Shown one piece after another: positions 33,837 through 36,060 of a stretch of 36,060 nt of DNA. The stretch is taken from assembly GCA_031270945.1 (NCBI GenBank), contig JAISWZ010000376.1:1-36060 (forward strand), read 5' to 3'. The translations under genes were made by a program, and so were the position numbers. Below the pieces are notes generated by a model. It was not told the DNA's origin. It made no database searches and worked only from the letters and a program-made list of their open reading frames with translations. The DNA comes from Clostridiales bacterium (GTDB lineage: Bacteria > Bacillota > Clostridia > Lachnospirales > WQUN01). Each line of letters opens with the position of its first letter. Position 1 is the first letter of the stretch.

Positions 33837-36060
33837 TTGGATTACAAGAAAAAGCTCATTGAAGTTGCTCTACCTCTAAAAGCCATAAACGCGGAATCCG
33901 CCCGAGAGAAGACAATCCGCCATGGGCATCCGTCTACCCTGCACCTTTGGTGGTCCCGAAAGCCTACAGCTACAGCACGAGCGGTCATATTCGCTTCACT
34001 GGTAGACGATCCTTCTTCAAATCCTGAAGATTTCCCGACTGAAGAATCGCAGATAAAAGAAAGATCTCGGTTGTTTGGCATACTCGAAAAGCTCGTCAAG
34101 TGGGAATCCTCGAACGATCCAAATATCCTCGCTGAAGCGAAATACGAAATCATGAAGTCCACAGGCAACAATCCTCCGGCCTTGCTAGACCCATTTGCAG
34201 GAGGAGGAACCATTCCACTTGAAGCGCAACGTCTCGGACTTAAGGCGCATGCCTTCGACTTAAACCCTGTTGCCGTGATGATAAACAAGGCCATGATAGA
34301 AATCCCTCCAAAATTTGCTGGGCAGCCGCCTATAAATGGCAACTCCCAACGCCGGATGGACAACACTTGGCTTGGCGCACAAGGCTTGGCCGAAGACGTG
34401 CGATACTACGGCGAATGGATGAAAGAACAAGCCTTCCAGCGTGTTGGGCATCTGTACCCTGACGCGCTAGGAGAGGATGGGAAGTCCCATACAGTAATCG
34501 CATGGCTTTGGACTTGGACAGTTACATGCCCCAACCCCATGTGCGGATGCGAAATGCCTCTGGCAACCACTTTTGAGCTATCCAAAAAGAAAGGCAAAGA
34601 GGCATTCATTCAGCCAATCATCGAAGGCAAAACGATCCGATATGAAGTCAAGTACGGAACCGGCGCTCCCGAACCGCCCAAGACAGCTCGCGGGGCAAAA
34701 TTTAAATGCATTTGCTGCGGAGAATCCACGACTTCTGCATATATAAAGTCTGAAACCTCAAGTGGTCGTGCCAGCACACAGCTCATGGCTATAGTCGCTG
34801 AAGGCGACAAGACCAGAATCTATTTAAGTCCGACTTCAAGTCAAAGCAATGCGGCCAAAGTCGCTAGGTTAGAAGACTTTTTAACTCAAGATCTCGCCAA
34901 TGATCCGCGAAGCATATGGTGCCCAGCTTATGGCCTAGATACATTCAACAAATTGTTCACCAATAGACAATTAGTTGTTTTAGAAGCATTTGGCGATATC
35001 CTCAGAGATGCCCAAAATCAAGTGATTCTTGATGGAGGCACTCTTGATTACGCACAAGCTATATTAACACATTTGGCTTTTGCGGTCGACAAGTTAATAG
35101 ACTACAGCACTTCTGTTTGTTCTTGGCACTCTTCAAGAGATGTAATAAGGAATACCTTTTCTCGGCAAGGGATATCAATGGCATGGGATTTTGCTGAAGC
35201 CAACCCCTTCAGCAATTCATCCGGTTGCTTTGGCAACATGCTTGACTGGGTTGCTAAATGCATTGCCAACTTGCCTACAGGCACTTGCGCAGGCTCAGCT
35301 TCGCAACGCGACGCCCAGACTGACAACGGACTGCGTGACCTAATGATTTCTACCGACCCTCCATACTATGACAATATAAGCTACGCGGATCTTAGCGATT
35401 TCTTTTATGTTTGGCTACGCGAATCACTAAAGGATATTTACCCTGACCTTTTTCAGACAACGCTTGTTCCAAAAGCTGAAGAACTTGTAGCAACGCCTTA
35501 CAGATGGGGTGGTAGCAAGGAGAAGGCTTTCACTTTCTTTGAGGACGGCATGTCTCAGGTCTTTAGGCAGATAAATGCCTATGCTCGCAATGACGTGCCA
35601 GTCACTGTATACTACGCCTACAAGCAGAAGGAAAAAAACGGCGAAAGCTCTGGCTGGGAGACAATGCTCTCAGCAATCGTTCAAGCAGACTTCTCCATAA
35701 CCGGCACCTGGCCAATAAGAACGGAGTTGACTACCCGAATGACAGGGATGGACACAAACGCCTTGGCGTCTTCCATCGTTCTTGTCTGCCGAAAGCGGTC
35801 ATCTGCCGCCTCTCCATGCACTCGCCGAGACTTTGTCAACCTTCTCAAAAAAGAGCTGAAGTCTGCCCTTCAGAAGCTTCAAGCCACTAACATAGCTCCA
35901 GTGGACTTGGCTCAATCAATCATCGGCCCAGGCATGAGTGTGTATTCACGCTTTTCGCAAGTTTTAGAACCTGATGGATCACCTTTAAGCGTTCGTTCTG
36001 CGTTGGAGATTATCAGCCAAGAATATTATCTTTATTTCTCTGAGCAAAATGAAGAGCTTG
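33837..36060 (+). CDS. DUF1156 adenine-specific DNA methylase (partial)
   Basis: This gene runs past the window end, with at least 741 codons open. The N-terminal DYKKKLIEVALPLKAIN and HPSTLHLWWSRKP (WW at 38-39) define DUF1156 (COG1743). Motif I for AdoMet is DPFAGGGTIPLEA (118-130), and the catalytic DPPYYDN is at 507-513, so the order is motif I, zinc-ribbon/target region, DPPY. The zinc ribbon is CPNPMCGC at 231-238 and CICCG at 291-295. It likely methylates adenine in host DNA to mark self. The start is TTG at 33837 because GAGG lies 8 bases upstream; a GTG at 33816 would overlap the helicase end. A DUF499 ATPase is expected next, beyond the window. Confidence 0.92.
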   Translation, partial: MDYKKKLIEVALPLKAINAESAREKTIRHGHPSTLHLWWSRKPTATARAVIFASLVDDPSSNPEDFPTEESQIKERSRLFGILEKLVKWESSNDPNILAEAKYEIMKSTGNNPPALLDPFAGGGTIPLEAQRLGLKAHAFDLNPVAVMINKAMIEIPPKFAGQPPINGNSQRRMDNTWLGAQGLAEDVRYYGEWMKEQAFQRVGHLYPDALGEDGKSHTVIAWLWTWTVTCPNPMCGCEMPLATTFELSKKKGKEAFIQPIIEGKTIRYEVKYGTGAPEPPKTARGAKFKCICCGESTTSAYIKSETSSGRASTQLMAIVAEGDKTRIYLSPTSSQSNAAKVARLEDFLTQDLANDPRSIWCPAYGLDTFNKLFTNRQLVVLEAFGDILRDAQNQVILDGGTLDYAQAILTHLAFAVDKLIDYSTSVCSWHSSRDVIRNTFSRQGISMAWDFAEANPFSNSSGCFGNMLDWVAKCIANLPTGTCAGSASQRDAQTDNGLRDLMISTDPPYYDNISYADLSDFFYVWLRESLKDIYPDLFQTTLVPKAEELVATPYRWGGSKEKAFTFFEDGMSQVFRQINAYARNDVPVTVYYAYKQKEKNGESSGWETMLSAIVQADFSITGTWPIRTELTTRMTGMDTNALASSIVLVCRKRSSAASPCTRRDFVNLLKKELKSALQKLQATNIAPVDLAQSIIGPGMSVYSRFSQVLEPDGSPLSVRSALEIISQEYYLYFSEQNEEL

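Overview
The window looks like a chromosome segment of a Firmicute (Bacillota), most likely a clostridial-type anaerobe. This is inferred from strong AGGAGG-type ribosome binding sites, TTG and GTG starts, sigma-A-like promoters with 17-18 bp spacers, an HxlR/nitroreductase pair, a SWIM protein, a Sel1-repeat protein and a lipoprotein with a Cys lipobox. No rRNA or tRNA gene and no CRISPR array was seen. Coding density is low, and many intergenic gaps hold palindromic repeats.

Layout. 1-1590: minus-strand pair of a frameshifted kinase-like gene and an RdgB/HAM1-type nucleotide pyrophosphatase. 1590-3865: a 2.2 kb stretch without a convincing gene. 3866-5428: SWIM zinc-finger protein. 6134-7291: diverged IS630-type transposase. 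7408-9626: HAD phosphatase and a membrane-anchored or secreted protein. 10723-15431: GNAT acetyltransferase, a large Sel1-repeat protein and a sugar O-acetyltransferase. 15569-18689: divergent HxlR regulator and nitroreductase with a clear candidate operator, followed by two broken nitroreductase copies separated by two small AT-rich genes. 18868-19997: two coupled GNAT acetyltransferases. 20216-23886: a decayed BrxL/Lon-like fragment and two tandem AAA ATPases. 24479-26462: two proteins of unknown function. 26941-28398: MBL-fold lipoprotein. 28684-29890: gene remnants. 30287 to the edge: an intact SNF2-type helicase (DUF3883) and a DUF1156 adenine methylase that runs off the window.

The right third reads as a defence island that has been built and eroded more than once. 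A BrxL remnant, a DUF499 C-terminal remnant and an intact helicase/methylase operon lie within 16 kb. The intact operon is preceded by a promoter and a 245-bp segment bounded by perfect 25-bp inverted repeats with an intrinsic terminator inside. That segment is the best candidate here for an undescribed regulatory or mobile unit.

Three dispersed repeat families were found by eye. Family 1 has about ten copies bounded by AGAGCATATCCCAAAATT. Family 2 is a short hairpin, present once inside a family 1 copy and once in the Sel1-protein leader. Family 3 carries a terminator plus an 18-bp palindromic arm around the acetyltransferase/nitroreductase region. Gene identities rest on motif recognition without database searches.
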